From the NCBI GenBank assembly GCA_963995505.1, contig OZ023199.1, positions 1,488,001-1,552,000 of the forward strand: DNA of 64,000 nucleotides, in the 5' to 3' direction. Made by a program: the position numbers and the translations under genes. Under the pieces are notes generated by a model that was not told the DNA's origin, searched no databases, and saw only the letters and a list, made by a program, of their open reading frames with translations. The DNA comes from Hypericum androsaemum. Taxonomy: Eukaryota > Streptophyta > Magnoliopsida > Malpighiales > Hypericaceae. Of the stretch, positions 1 through 11,955 are shown piece by piece. Positions within the stretch are counted from its first letter, which is position 1. Each line of letters opens with the position of its first letter.

Positions 1-540
1 TGACAGGTATGCACATGATTCGAGCTGATGATGCAGCGAAGCTCAACAAACCGTCATAATCAACTAAAACAAATTCAAAACCGTCTAGGGAGAGGTATGG
101 GTTGGGTTTGGGGGGTTTCTTCTTTGCCACAGCTTATCCCTTTGTAATCTTTGTTTCACCATTCGCGGCCTTGTTTATTCTATTCTATTCTATTCAATAA
201 TAAAATGGATGAGTGACCTTCCTTATTTTCGTAGGCAAAAAGAAGTGCCGATATTAAGTAAAAGGTTCAAAAATGTAGTTTGATCGACCTCAAAAACAGT
301 TAATCTTTAAATTATTCGTTGGCATCGTTGTTGCCCGGTTCATGACTTAATTATTCTTTAAATTATTCGTTGGCAGTATAATTACATAGTTCCGGAGCCT
401 AGAAGAACTAGTGAAAGTAAGAAACAACATCAAGAGCCTTTGTAGCTGTCCAGCAACTTTTTAACTTGTACAAAACAAGGTCCACGACCACGAACTAAAC
501 AAGCTGCACCATAAATCACTCTCACTAAGCTGTCAGGCTT
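1..540. other. Spacer without a recognised gene
   Basis: AT-rich sequence with short open frames only. From about 541 onward the sequence matches the 3' flank of the second copy of gene A (about 17,225-17,300), so the duplicated block begins near 540. I see nothing else to annotate here. Confidence 0.5.
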
Positions 541-648
541 AGTGTGCTCTACTACTGTTTTTAAGTAATAGCAAACATACAGCATATATGGGGAGATCGA
601 TCATTGAGCCAAGAACTAAACATTCGAACCAGTGATGACAGCAAGGAC

Positions 649-1516
649 TCAGAGAGAATGAAAGGCGCAGACGACGAGGACTCCGAAAGAGAAGGCCATA
701 CAGAGAATCGAAATGATGGAGCAGATGAGGAACATAACTTCAGATTTCAACTTCCCTCTACCCCGGATGAGAAGGGATCCCGATGAAGCGGCGAAGCCAA
801 AGATGTTGACAAGAACAAACATTTGAAAAAACCCGTGGTTGGCTTTGGAGAGGTCTTTGATGAAAGAAACAATTCCATTGCTCCCGCCCCCTTGCAGACC
901 GTGAGCTATTATTGTGTTTGAGAAACCCACAACTCCAAAGTAAACTGCTGTCAACATCAATAAAGAGCGTGTTTGCTCGGTACACATATCTGCCAACTTC
1001 ATCTTGCTTTGACCAGAGGATACTCCCATGGGAAAACTGCCGTGACTGCCACTGCCACCACCTCCTCCACTGCCGAGATGGCCAATGTAACTAATGCTGC
1101 CACCGACTCCTCCAGCGCTAAGATGAGAACCGTGACCGTCACCCATACCATTGACTCCTCCAACCTTTGGATCACCATATTCTGCTAACGGGTATTCAGG
1201 ACTATCAGAATCACGGGCATGGTCTTCACTGAACTTTATCCGGCCACCAGCTGATGTCGTAATCAAGAGATTAGTGTCCACGAGGAAGAGGTTTGCAAGC
1301 AATTAAGGGAATAAGTTATATTCATATACGCGCACATATATAACCAAAAATTGGAAGGGAAGCTTAGCAAACTTCAAAACAAACGAACAGTAATAAAATA
1401 GCTCCAGAAAAGAGAAGGCTACCATTCTCGCAACTGGTATGTAATAGTTCCTTTGGTAAAGCATCAGCGATCTTCTCCAGAAACAGCGTAACCAAGGAAA
1501 AGAATGCTCTTCGCAC
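649..1516 (-). CDS. Gene A copy 1: Gly-rich multi-pass membrane protein, family unknown
   Basis: Two exons are supported: 1423..1516 (acceptor TTGCAG before, donor GTAGCC after) and 649..1250 (acceptor ACATCAG), joined in phase and ending in TGA. Together they give about 231 residues, but the true start lies further upstream and is uncertain. The first exon encodes an amphipathic stretch (VRRAFFSLVTLFLEKIADAL). A low-complexity Gly/Ser/His region follows, then hydrophobic segments around LLMLTAVYFGVVGFSNTII, FFQMFVLVNIFGFAASSGS and a C-terminal hairpin ending CAFHSL. The same exons and splice sites recur in copy 2 at 17,395-18,251, which supports the model. I do not recognise the family and give no function. 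It is transcribed away from gene B (10,197), with which it forms a head-to-head pair. Confidence 0.55.
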
Positions 1517-1742
1517 CTGCAAGCAGTTGCAGCAATTCCTTTTTAGAACACATATCAGGCATATTTTACTAGCCATACACACAAAGGACACGAGGGAAAG
1601 CCGATGCAAGTTGCTCATCATCGACCAGTGGCTGCACAAACAACACGGAATATAACCCACTGCAGGCTAACTCGCACGAGAGAAACCGAGCTCGCAGTCT
1701 CACCAGATGCACACACACAGTACACTATGGGATTCCTAGGGT

Positions 1743-2082
1743 TCATACTAAATTAATGACTAAACACGGAACAAGTAATAAACAAAGAGTTGGACAGAGG
1801 ACCTCGTGAATAGGACTTGCCCTGGATCCATTATCGGGCGACATGCTTAACGGGGATGGAGGTGGGGAAGTCCGAGGACGACGATTGCTCCGATAGCGTT
1901 TTCTTTCCGCTTTTAATTCTATTTCTCCCACAGTCGGTGAGCTCCCTCTCCGGTCTTCGATTCGGCGCTGGCCAGCGAAGCGGGATGTCAGGCCAGAGGC
2001 GGAGCACTTGGACGGACGTACGGACGACGGCGTCGGTTTGGGAAGGAAAGGAACCTGTATCGAAGGGTCGTCGGTTGGCCAC
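1743..2082 (-). other. Probable first exon or 5'UTR of gene A copy 1
   Basis: This stretch is conserved with 18,519-18,803 upstream of copy 2, in the same position and orientation. One frame (from 2082) encodes a Ser-rich peptide ending in VKHVAR. The alternative frame starts with GTG here but with ATG in copy 2 (MGEI followed by an AERK motif). Because the two frames compete and the ATG is not shared, I cannot say whether this is coding or leader. Nucleotide conservation between copies is the only firm evidence. Confidence 0.35.
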
Positions 2083-2657
2083 TAGGAAAAGAAATCTTGA
2101 TTATTTGGACTTTAGTTTCCGTGTTTTTATTTTGGGGAGAACTTCACTTTAATAATTTTTAATTTAGCCGTTTGATACTTAAAACTCTGTAGTTTAAAAC
2201 ATATCAAAATGGTCCCTGAAATTTGAAAGGGATTTCGCGGACAGCTGCCCTCTACCCAAAATTAAAACGTTGACGTTTTGTGCCCTACGTGGCAAGCCAT
2301 CTCAAAATTTTTTTTATCTCTGTATTGCTGATGTGTGGTAGTGCAAACTTCCAAAACAATCCCACACTAGTTTAATTTTTTTCCTTCAAAACAATCTCCT
2401 TTCTCATTCCCCTTCTCCTCTCTCACGCACAGAGTGAGGGGAGAGAGGAGAAGGGAAAGGAGAAAATGGATGGGTTATTGGGATCGCTGCTCTAATCCGC
2501 ACAGTTCATCCGAAGTGGAGTTGTTCTGCTATTAAATCTGCAATGATGACAACTGCAGATGTGTTAGACCATTTCGGGAGTCCAATAATGTATGGAAATA
2601 AGGCTTCCAAATTGTTAGGATCCAGCCAAGTGAACCCAAAGAGGGCTATCAATCCGG

Positions 2658-2735
2658 AACAAGTAATAAACGAAGAGTTGGACAGAGGACCTCGTGAATA
2701 GGACTCGCCCTGGATCCATTATCGGGCGACATGGT
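2658..2735 (-). repeat. Duplicate of the gene A1 leader segment
   Basis: About 78 bases here are nearly identical to about 1,768-1,845, the conserved 5' segment of gene A copy 1. Both contain the run GGATCCATTATCGGGCGAC. It is a short direct repeat about 890 bases upstream of the A1 leader and probably arose during the local rearrangement. Confidence 0.7.
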
Positions 2736-3979
2736 TTACGTTAGCTGAGATTCGGAAGCGAGAATCGACAAGAAAAGAAGGGAAGGTGGTGAGAGCTAAA
2801 TTTGGAAAAAGAAGGGGAAAAAACTCATAGGTCCCTAAGGTTATAAATAATGTACTGAAAAGTCCACTCCAAAATTCTTTAATCCCTATGTTTTGAAAAT
2901 TTGAACTCATAAGTCCCTATTGTCCAAACCAAAATTATAAATTTTCAATATTCCCAAACTACCCTTTTTAAAAAGAGAGACGAACAGTCTCAATTGTACT
3001 GACATCACCATTTCTACCTCCTCCATTAAGATCCACCAAGTTGAAAGATGGAGACCAACCACGTGTGGATATTTTCAAGCTAAAGTTATGGGCTCCTTTG
3101 GGCTTATTACCTTATCTGTCTTTTAAGTCAATTAGGGCCTTGGACCCAATTTCTATTATTGTGTTATTTTATTCTCTATGTGGCCTTGGGCCCAAGTTAG
3201 TGCAGTTAAGTTGTACGGTTGGCAATAGTCAGTTGTTTGGTGTATTAGAAGAACAAGAAGAACGTGTTTAATAGAAATGGATTAACCAAGTTGGTTAATT
3301 GGGTCTCTCTCCCACCACCATTCTTTCTCCCGCAAATTATCTTCGGTAACTTCTGCAGGTTGCTTCGAATTCCTTTCTTAACCATAAAAATTTCTCGCAC
3401 TTGTGTAATTCGTAAATTTGTACCTGTTATATGGAAAAGTCTGATGACTCCTGTACTATTTTGTTTCTGCTAGAAGATACAAGCGTTTAAAATATTCCAG
3501 AATGTTCATCTTGGTAACTGACTATTACATCTATTTATTTATAGACTACTAATTTCCCTCTATTAGTTTTATTAACTGCCTCCCACTAATTTGGTATTTC
3601 CTGCCTATCGATAACTCCTGCCATGTCAGCATGTGACTCAGCTTAAGTCCCCCTGTCGCCTACTTCAACTTCTGTTACTCCTGTCATCCGTTATTTCAGT
3701 CATGCACCAGCCAAAGTGACATTTTATTTCTATTTCTATTTGGTTTAGAGTTAGACGATGGAGAACGATGGAGATCTATTGTTGTGCCAAATAATACAGT
3801 TTCAAGTAAATTAATGTGAAACTTGACAAATTTTGTTAATAATTATATAATAGTGTTACATATTATGAATTCCAGGCATTTTGTTGAAGAATACTTATCT
3901 ATTAATCTGAGTGTTTATTGATGAGATAAGATATTAGAAAAAAGCTACTTTAATGCATAAATATCCATTAAAATTCCCA

Positions 3980-4350
3980 AATTTTCAGTTTACACTCACC
4001 CAAAATACATGGTATTTGTAGGTATTTAACCCAATATAAAACCATTATCAGAAATTCAAACTTGTTATTCGAAGAATTAAGTGATTAATAAAGCCCCTCC
4101 ATTTTTCTATATATTTACATGTCAATTACAAATGACCAAGTTTGGACAAAAAAAATAATATCGCACTTATCGCCACTCATTCTTCTTAATAGAGTGATAA
4201 TTAGAACTGTTATCTTCCACGAAGTTGGGATCTGAAACCTCAATGAAAAAACTCAAAAAGAATTGAAGATCTTCTTGTAATTTAAGAAACCCATAAACCA
4301 TAAAGCAAAATCATCCACACAAACACCTGCCCATAATACAAATTATCATC
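3980..4350. repeat. Dispersed segment shared with 24,480-24,840
   Basis: About 370 bases align with the downstream flank of gene B copy 3. Shared runs include TTGAAGATCTTCTTGTAATT and the phrase around AGAGTGATAATTAGAACTGTTATCTTCCA. The segment shows that sequence from beyond B3 has been copied into the A1-B1 spacer. It contains no gene. Confidence 0.65.
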
Positions 4351-4488
4351 TTGTAAATCAAACCCGAAAAATAGTTTGCTGCTGATCACTGCTCCTTTCA
4401 TTTCGACATCATTCTGTTCACTGAAGTTAAAATGTTAACTAGAAGATGCTTAGCTCCCTTCATATAGATAAAGCTGAGGCAGCTAAAT

Positions 4489-4906
4489 TTGACGAGGGAG
4501 AAGTTCATACCGAAGATGGAGAATGACTCGATGGAGTACCGCGGAGCCTTGAGGAACGGCAGGATCGGAGCCGTCTGATGGTGATCGAACGGCAGGAAGT
4601 AAGGCGGCGGCTGATTCGCTGCCACCGTTAGTGTTTGATAGGGTGGCCCATGAGGATCGTAGGGAGGAAAAGACGGTTGTAGGGTGGACGCGGGGCCGGC
4701 GGTAAATGGGTAGGATCGGAATTTTGAGGATAGTACTGGGGGTAGGGCGAAGGGGTAGTCGTGTGTGGAGGATGAGAAGAGCGGCTCGGAGGCGTACGGT
4801 GGCGCTTGTAGAAGGATATCAAGCGCCGAACTTTGCTCGAGGTCCTCGTCGACAACATCGGAAGCAGCTCATCGAACCGGTTCTTACTCACCGTCGCCGT
4901 GCCGGA
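4489..4906 (-). pseudogene. Coding-like fragment, unrecognised
   Basis: A GC-richer island on the minus strand reads TVSKNRFDELLPML, then a basic stretch (KVRRLISFYKRHR) and a Pro/Tyr/His-rich run, then stops. A neighbouring frame continues with AANQPPPYFLPFDHHQTAP. Base composition and codon-like bias contrast with the AT-rich surroundings. This suggests a broken or captured gene piece inside the insertion. I do not recognise the family. Confidence 0.3.
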
Positions 4907-5949
4907 TGGATTGGGTATAGCAGCTCAAGGGAGGGAGGTTAGGGATGAAGAAGTTTCTGAAAAATATTAATAAAATGGGGATTATTTTGATATTTTCCAT
5001 AAAATCAACCAATAGGATGGATTAGGTATAGTTGGCGTGACACGTGGACAAAGTCTATGACATGGCAATCCAACTAGGGCGGACAGCTATCCTGGACCTG
5101 CCCGAGAAAAAATGTGTAAACCACAAGGTACTAAATTTCCAATTTAAAATCACATGGTCTTAATTTTGAAAATCTGAAACTACAGAGTACTTGATGGAAC
5201 TTTTCCCTTTAAATTTTAGTTCCCGTGTTTTAATCTTTTTGAAATTTTCGGGTACACGATGATACGCCTGTTAAGTGTTGACGCCTTTATTTGATTTTGG
5301 AAAAGATAATTTCAATTTTTTAATTATACAAATAATATCCGAAAAATCTATTTATACGAATAACATTATTTCAAGTATAACTAATTAATAATAATAATGG
5401 GAGTAAGGGCCGCGTGTCAGGGGCTGTCAGATTCCCTGCACACGGCTTGGCCGCTTCGTTTCTTTTTCTTTTCTTTTTGATTTTTTGATTTTTTTTTCCT
5501 CTTGCACCACAACCCGACCCCAGGGCCTTGGTGGTCCGGGGGGAGATTTGGAGGCCAAATTTGGGGACTAAAGAAGGGAAAGTGGCATTCTATTAGGGAT
5601 AATATTGGAAAACTAATATAACCAAATAAAAATTAAAAATTATGGAAACATCAGAAAAGGTATAAAAAAATCCACCAATAGAATTGAAGACGTGGGAATA
5701 ATAAACCTAAAAAATCCCACCAAGCCTTTAATGTAAAGAACGACTCTGCATATTCAATTAAACCTAAAAAATCCCACAAAGCCTTTTATTTCACAATAAA
5801 TTGAAAGCCAAAAACTGGAGAACGAAATTCACTAAACAATTACATCTAAATGCAAGAAGGAGCATCTGAATTACATATTCTACTATTCTACATCAAATCA
5901 ACTACACCTACTGCTATGTTGATGGTACGACTATAAATTTTTTTCAAAA

Positions 5950-7080
5950 ATATTTGAGTTGTAGTTGTTAAAAGGTACGTCTAGTGGCCAAATTATTCGT
6001 TCGTTTAGTAGTTTAAAGGTACGATTTGGTTTTTAGCTTCTGTGATATTGGTTTTCATCTTCAGTTATATTGGTTTTCAACTTAGGAGATATTGATTTTC
6101 AGCTTCGTGTATATTGGTTTTCGGCTTCGATGATATTGGTTTCCATCTTCAGTTTCAGAGATATTAGTTTTTATCTTCAGTGATATTGGTACGGCTTGTA
6201 ATTTTTTTCCAAATCAATGGAATCCGAGTTGTTTGGAAGTACGCTTAGTATGGATATTGGTTTTAACTTAGCTACAGTGATATTAGTTTTAATCTGTATT
6301 GATTTTAGTTTTTAGCTTCCGTGATATTGGTTTACATCTTCAATGATATTGGTTTTCAGTTCAGGAGATATTGGTTTTCATCTTCGTTGATATTGGTTTT
6401 TATCTTCGTCTATATTGGTTTTCAGCTTCGATGATATTGGTTTCTATCTTCAGTGATATTGGTTTTCATCTTTCTTGATATTGGTTTTCAGCTTCTGAAA
6501 TATTGATTTTCATCTTCGGTGATATTGGTTTTCAGTTTAAGAGATATTGGTTTCCATCTTCTTTGATATTGGTACTCAGCTTCAGAGATATTATTTTTTA
6601 TCTTCTTTGATATTGGTTTGAATATGTTTTGCTATTGGTTTGAGATAATTGTGATATTGGTTTCGATTGTGGTGATATTGGTTTTCGATTGTAGTGATCT
6701 TTTTTTCGATTGTAGTGATATTAGTTTTCATCCTAAGAGATATTGATTTTCATCCTAAGAGATATTGGTTTTCATCTTCCTTGATATTGGTCTTCATCTT
6801 CGGTGATATTGGTTTTCAGTTTAAGAGATATTGGTTTTCAACTTTGGAGATATTGGTTTTCAGCTTTGGAGATATTGGTTTTCAGTTTAAGAGAATTCAG
6901 TTTTCATCTTCAGTGATATGGTTTTCATTTTCAGCTTCATTGATATTGGTTTTTATCTTCTGTGATATTGGTTTTCAGCTTTGGAGATATTGGTTTTCAG
7001 CTTCGGAGATATTGGTTTTCAGCTTTTGAGATATTGGGTTTTTTCTATAGTAATATTAATTTTTTACTGTAGTGATATTT
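5950..7080 (+). repeat. Minisatellite array, left arm (GATATTGGTTTT units)
   Basis: Dozens of imperfect units of about 18-24 bases with core GATATTGGTTTTCAGCTTC, plus variants with CATCTTC and TTTAAGA. The array produces a spurious open frame at 6,694-7,029 (repeated DIGF/YWFS peptides). The same unit appears in opposite orientation at about 7,690-8,890, so the two arms form a very large imperfect inverted repeat around a centre of about 0.6 kb. Confidence 0.9.
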
Positions 7081-7689
7081 TGCTTACCCTTTGTTGTAAC
7101 GACCACTAGAATATAATTTCTACAAATATCATTTTGGTTAGTGATAATGGTTTAACACTTATTTTGATCGAAGCATATTGTCAAAGCATTGGATAAATGT
7201 ATAAAGAAACGCGAGAATCTAAATAAGTCAAGAAAGAGATTGAAAAGCAGTTGTGAGGTTGGTCGTGAAAAATCAATGTCAAAGCATCAGAAGACGAAAC
7301 AGAAGTAGAAAAGCAATTGTACTAATGCGTTGAACCAGGAGACAATACCCAATCAAAATCGTTTGGACACTGACTTGAATCGACCACTCGACTATTTGTG
7401 AGCAACTGTATACTGCTAAACTTGATATCATGTTATTAATTAAAATTAGGGAATATTTTGTCTTCAGTGATATTATTTTTCAGCTTCAATGATATTGATT
7501 TTTAGGTGTTTCGATATTGGTGTTTCGATGATGTTGAAAAAGATTGACCACTAAGCTATTTATCAATTTAGTTTTAAGATTTGCAACTGTCTACTGCTAA
7601 AATTGACATCATATTTTTTCAATAAAATTTGAGTTGTAATTGTTTGAAGATACGTCTAGTATCATATTGGCCAAGTTTTTCTTTCTCAA

Positions 7690-8890
7690 AATCAATATCA
7701 AAACACTTGAAAACCAATATCTCTACATCTCAAAATCAATATCAATATACCTGAAAATCAATATATCTACAGCTCAAATCCAATATCAATGTATTTACAA
7801 AACCAAAAAATAAAACACATGAAAACCAATATCAAAACATCTCAAAACCAATATCTCCACACGTAAAAACCAAAATCAACACATCTCAAAATCAATATAT
7901 GTACACGTAAAAACCAATATCTTACATCTCAAACCCAATATCTCAACATATGAAAACCAATATCAATACATCTCAAAACCAATATTTGTACAAGTAAAAA
8001 CCAATATCAATACATCTCAAAACCAATATCTCTACACGTAAAAAATAATATCTCAAAAACTCAAAACCAATATCAATACGCCTGACAACCAATATCTCTA
8101 CATCACAAAACCAATATCTATACATAAAAACCAATATCAGTAAGTACTCAAACCAATATAGATAAATACTCAAACTAATATTTTTACATACTCAAACCAA
8201 TATCAGTCCAAATTCAAACCAATATTCGTCCATACTTAAACCAATATCAGTGCATACTCGAACCAATATCTGTACATATTAAAACCAACGTCAATAATCC
8301 TAAATAGTTCAGCGGGCTGGTTCATGTTTGAAACAAGTCCAAAATATCACAACATGAACAAAACAACTTCACCATCAAAGAACATAAACAAGTCTGATAT
8401 AATGTAATTTCTAACACAAAATGTGGCTACAATATGTCAGAAAATGTGGCATGACCGCTATCCCCTAGCTGACTTCTTTGAACTTGTATAAACCATTGTC
8501 CTTCTTCCTTCATGACACTGCAACGCTCGGGTCAATACGGTTGGCAGTATCAAATTGTCCGGCTTTACTATAACCAATATCTGATATGTAAACCTATATC
8601 AACCCAGCTCAAAACCAATATCAACCCAACTTAAAACTAATATCATAACATCGTCAAACCAATACCGACACATCGTTAAACTAATATCATAACATTTTCA
8701 AACCAATATCAACACAGGCACAGACCAATATCAATACAGCTCAAAACCAATATCAACCCGGCTCAAAACCAATATCTCCACATCGTCAAACCAATATCAT
8801 CACATCGTCAAACCAATATCAACACATAGTCATATCAATATCAACACATCGTCAGAACAATATAACCAATATCAACACATAAGCAAACCT
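7690..8890 (-). repeat. Minisatellite array, right arm (inverted)
   Basis: Imperfect units of about 18-22 bases with core AAAACCAATATCAATACATC, the reverse complement of the left-arm core. A unit-free gap of about 0.3 kb (about 8,290-8,565) separates two sub-arrays with different spacers (ACATCTC, then CAACCCAGCTC/ACATCGTC). No gene lies inside the array. Confidence 0.9.
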
Positions 8891-10190
8891 AAAGTTACAG
8901 AATTTGACAAGTTAAGGATCAGGTTAAGCCCCAAGAAACAGCAAAAGCAGAATCTTTAACACTAAGCAAACATAAAGTTACAGAATTTGACAAGCCAAAA
9001 CCCTAACTAATAACCAAATCGACCAAGATTCAAAATTTGGGAATTGGGTTACTAACTTAAACCAACTGGGTACCAAATATCAGGGAAAACACAATAAAAA
9101 AAGAAGGGCAAAGACTGGAACTTTATTCTATGAACTACCCACATAGACAGCACTAGAACACTCCCCACTTTTACACTACAAGACGAACTATAAAGGAAAT
9201 GGGCTACTGGAGGAGGGATAAACGAAGGAGGAATCGAGTTGGAGGAGGCATAAAGCTTACCGCCGTCGCCGTCATCGTCGCCATCGACAACAAAAACCCC
9301 GCTGTCGCCATGGCCAACAAACCTCCCGCCGTTGTCATCGCCAATAAATCTCAAGAAGCCGATGCAGATCCTCCTTGTATGGGCCGCGACTCCAACGGGA
9401 AAATATATTTTGGATGATTTGAGTTTATAATTAAGTGGGTAGGGAAGGAAAATAGATTTTTGATGATATGAATTGGTATTTGGAAAACAGAGAGGGAGAG
9501 AGAGAAGAAGAAGAAGAGGAAGAGACGTGGGAGATGGTGGGTTGTGTTTAATTGATATTAGTTGGTATATTTTTTTCCCTGTGAGTGTTAATTGGGTATT
9601 TTTTTGTGTGAAAAAGTCAAAAATACCCCTGATTGGTTATTGACCATCAGATTTGAATTATTTTTTTTTATAAATGAATCTAATGACCCAAAATCTAGTC
9701 CCCACCTATGAACAATATTTCTTTAGTTCCCGCTCAATCCACTCTCATCTCTTGGTGGTCCTAGTCTTATAGACGTCGCGGGATAAGAAGACAAATCTAA
9801 TAATGGAATTTTTAAAGAGTCCAAATGTTCAACTTTCTCATGCCTAAGAATAATAATATATTTTACCCGTACACAGCAGGACACCTGTTGAGTGTCAACG
9901 CCTTTGACCCAGCTTTTTGTTTTTTTTTTCCCCAGAAATACACGGGTAATTAAACGCTAAAGCTGAATCCTCCTGGACGGAAACACAGCACTGTACTCCG
10001 TAGGGTTATCTAATCTAGTTCCTGGAACCTGCTCCCGAGCTCGAGGGCAAGGGAAGCAAGTCTGTCCAATTGCACTCTCAAGTACGAAACTCGACCTCAA
10101 CCGCTATACGGCGAATCAGGTCTTTGCAACTATCGCGCCGCCGCCGCACCCGATTCGGAACCCGCCGTCCCTTCTCCTCCGTCCATTCCC
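8890..10190. other. Spacer upstream of gene B copy 1
   Basis: The stretch starts with a short direct repeat (ACAGAATTTGACAAG at about 8,898 and 8,980), then has unrelated short frames. From about 9,840 it aligns with the A2-B3 spacer near 18,930-19,010 (shared ACACCTGTTGAGTGTCAACG-like block). The last 200 bases before 10,197 are GC-rich and match the region just upstream of B3, so they probably hold the gene B promoter and 5'UTR. I see no convincing TATA box here. Confidence 0.4.
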
Positions 10191-10196
10191 GTAACA

Positions 10197-11955
10197 ATGG
10201 TGGCCGGTTACGAATCCATCTCATCTCCCGATCATGAGGTTTTCGATTATCCGCTCAACTCTTTTTTTTTAATATAATTGTTTTATTCCGAACATCGTTA
10301 TTTCTCCCACTAGAATTAAACGCAGGAAGGAGGAGGCTCATCTGGTGAGACTACAAGGTGTGATTTCTTTCTTATGTGTGAAGCCTTTGGTGGTTTGTGC
10401 AGACACTGGGCCTTTTGGAGCCACCCGAAGATCAATCCGTCGTCGCTGTCCAGAAACCACCCCGCCTCTCCTTTGCTGAACAAGAGATTGGTGCGATCAT
10501 ACAAATAATTGATGAAAATAGGGACGGTCTCATCTCGAAGGAAGAGTTAATTGCTGTGCATCATGAGTTCCAGACAAATGGGGACGGTCGCCTGCCAGCA
10601 CAAGAAACCGGTGGCTGTCTTCCTCAGGGGGTGGGAGCGGTTGGGAGTGGTGTGGCTGGCTCGCAGCTTCAGGTAATGGATTGCATTCGGTTTGTTGTTG
10701 AGAGCTAGATATGCTTAATTAATGACCAGGTTATGCCATGCTCGTGTTTTCCAGGCATCCACTGTCGTCCCATTGCCAGAAGTAATTTGTTGCGACACTG
10801 GTGGTATCGAAAAGCAGAATGCAGAGAGTAATGTAGAGACGATGGTGGCTAAAGTTGGCGGCGTCGGTGGCAGCTCTGCAGAAGATGGTGCTGCCACTGC
10901 TGTTGTTGGGTACAGCTTTGACGGGGCTGGTGTCAAAGACAACGTAGATGGTGCTGCCCCTGCTGTTAATGGGGCTGGTGCCAAAGACAACGGAGATGGT
11001 GCTGCCCCTGCTGTTGGTGGGGACAGCTTTGACGGGGCTGGTGCCAAAGGCAACGGAGATGGTGCTGCGATTGTTGCTGTGCATCATGAATTCCATGCAA
11101 ATGGGGACGGTCGTCTGCCAGCTCAAGAACCTGGTGGCTGTCTTCCTCAGGGGGTGGGAGCGGTTGGGAGTGGTGTGGCCGGCTCGCAGCTTCAGGTCAC
11201 AGATTGCATTCGGTTTGTTGTTGAGAGCTAGATATGCTTAATAAATGACCAGGTTATGCCATGCTCGTGTTTTCCAGGCATCCACTGCCGTCCCATTGCC
11301 AGAAGTAATTAGTTGTGACACTGGTGGTACCGAAAAGCAGAATGCAGAGAGTAATGTAGAGACAATGGTGGCTATAGTTGGCTACGGTGGCAGCTCTGCA
11401 GAAGATGGTAATGCCGCTGCTGTTGTTGGGTACAGCTTTGACGGGGCTGGTGTCAAAGACAACGTAGATGGTGCTGCCACTGCTGTTGGTGGGGACAGCT
11501 TTGACAGCGCTGGTGTCAAAGACAACGGAGATGGTGCTGCGATTGTTGGTGATGGTGGCAGTGCCAAACGTAGTGTCTTGATGTGGCTGAGTTGGAATTT
11601 TGATACCGTATGGGTGCATCTGATCCGTGAGATGAGTTTGTTGAAAGCTGGTTCATTTGCCCTTTGTTTGCTATCAGTCTTCTTTGATAAGCAGCTCTCT
11701 TTAAGCTCTAGAGATACACTTTACCTCAGAATTGCATTTGTCTGCGGTCTCTTGGCGTTCTTTGGTTCACCTTGGCATGTCCCTGATGCCGACGCTACAC
11801 TTTGGGCTCAAGGCAGGCAAGAAATAGCAGTTAGCACCTTGCTTATGGGAGTTTTAACTGTCATGGTGACAGCTTTGGATGATCAGTTCAGAGTGCCAGT
11901 TCTCGTCTCTTGTTTAGCCTTAATCCACATTGGCCGGGGTTTGGAGGAGGACTAA
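10197..11955 (+). CDS. Gene B copy 1: EF-hand plus multi-pass membrane protein, family unknown
   Basis: Four exons join in phase: 10197..10238, 10403..10672, 10755..11195 and 11278..11955, for about 476 residues. All junctions are GT-AG, and exon 1 (MVAGYESISSPDHE) is repeated in copy 3. Residues about 45-65 hold a canonical EF-hand with loop DENRDGLISKEE, so calcium binding is likely. A repetitive Gly/Asp/Ala linker follows (FDGAGVKDNGDGAA motifs). The C-terminal 130 residues contain about four hydrophobic segments (around AGSFALCLLSVFF, LRIAFVCGLLAFF, STLLMGVLTVMV, VPVLVSCLALIHI) and end GRGLEED. Exon 3 carries a partial internal duplication of exon 2 (HHEFHANGDGRLPAQE) without the EF-hand helix. 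I do not recognise the family. A calcium-responsive membrane role is inference. Confidence 0.6.

Larger units (their letters stand above)
2140..5210. mobile_element. Insertion of about 3.1 kb, transposon-like, in the A1-B1 spacer
   Basis: Sequence matching the A2-B3 spacer (about 18,825-18,900) resumes at about 5,210, so most of 2,140-5,210 is extra in this copy. The two ends are diverged but similar in inverted orientation. Both contain ACTCTGTAGTTT, a GGACAGCT block about 80-110 bases further in, then a CACGTGT/TACGTGG-like block and an AATCC motif. A TTTAGTTTCCGTGTTTT-like stretch flanks both sides. Inside lie a second piece of the A1 leader (2,658-2,735), a segment shared with 24,480-24,840, and a coding-like fragment near 4,490-4,906. 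No transposase is visible. I infer a non-autonomous DNA element or nested insertions. Confidence 0.35.

Noticed and set aside
6694..7029. 111-codon open frame with repeated DIGF/RYWFS peptides
   Set aside because: It is a by-product of the GATATTGGTTTT minisatellite; the unit length lets all frames stay open and no start context or neighbours support a gene.
7690..8890. CRISPR-like array because of regular short repeats
   Set aside because: The repeats and spacers are both degenerate and continuous, there are no cas genes, and the surroundings are plant nuclear DNA.
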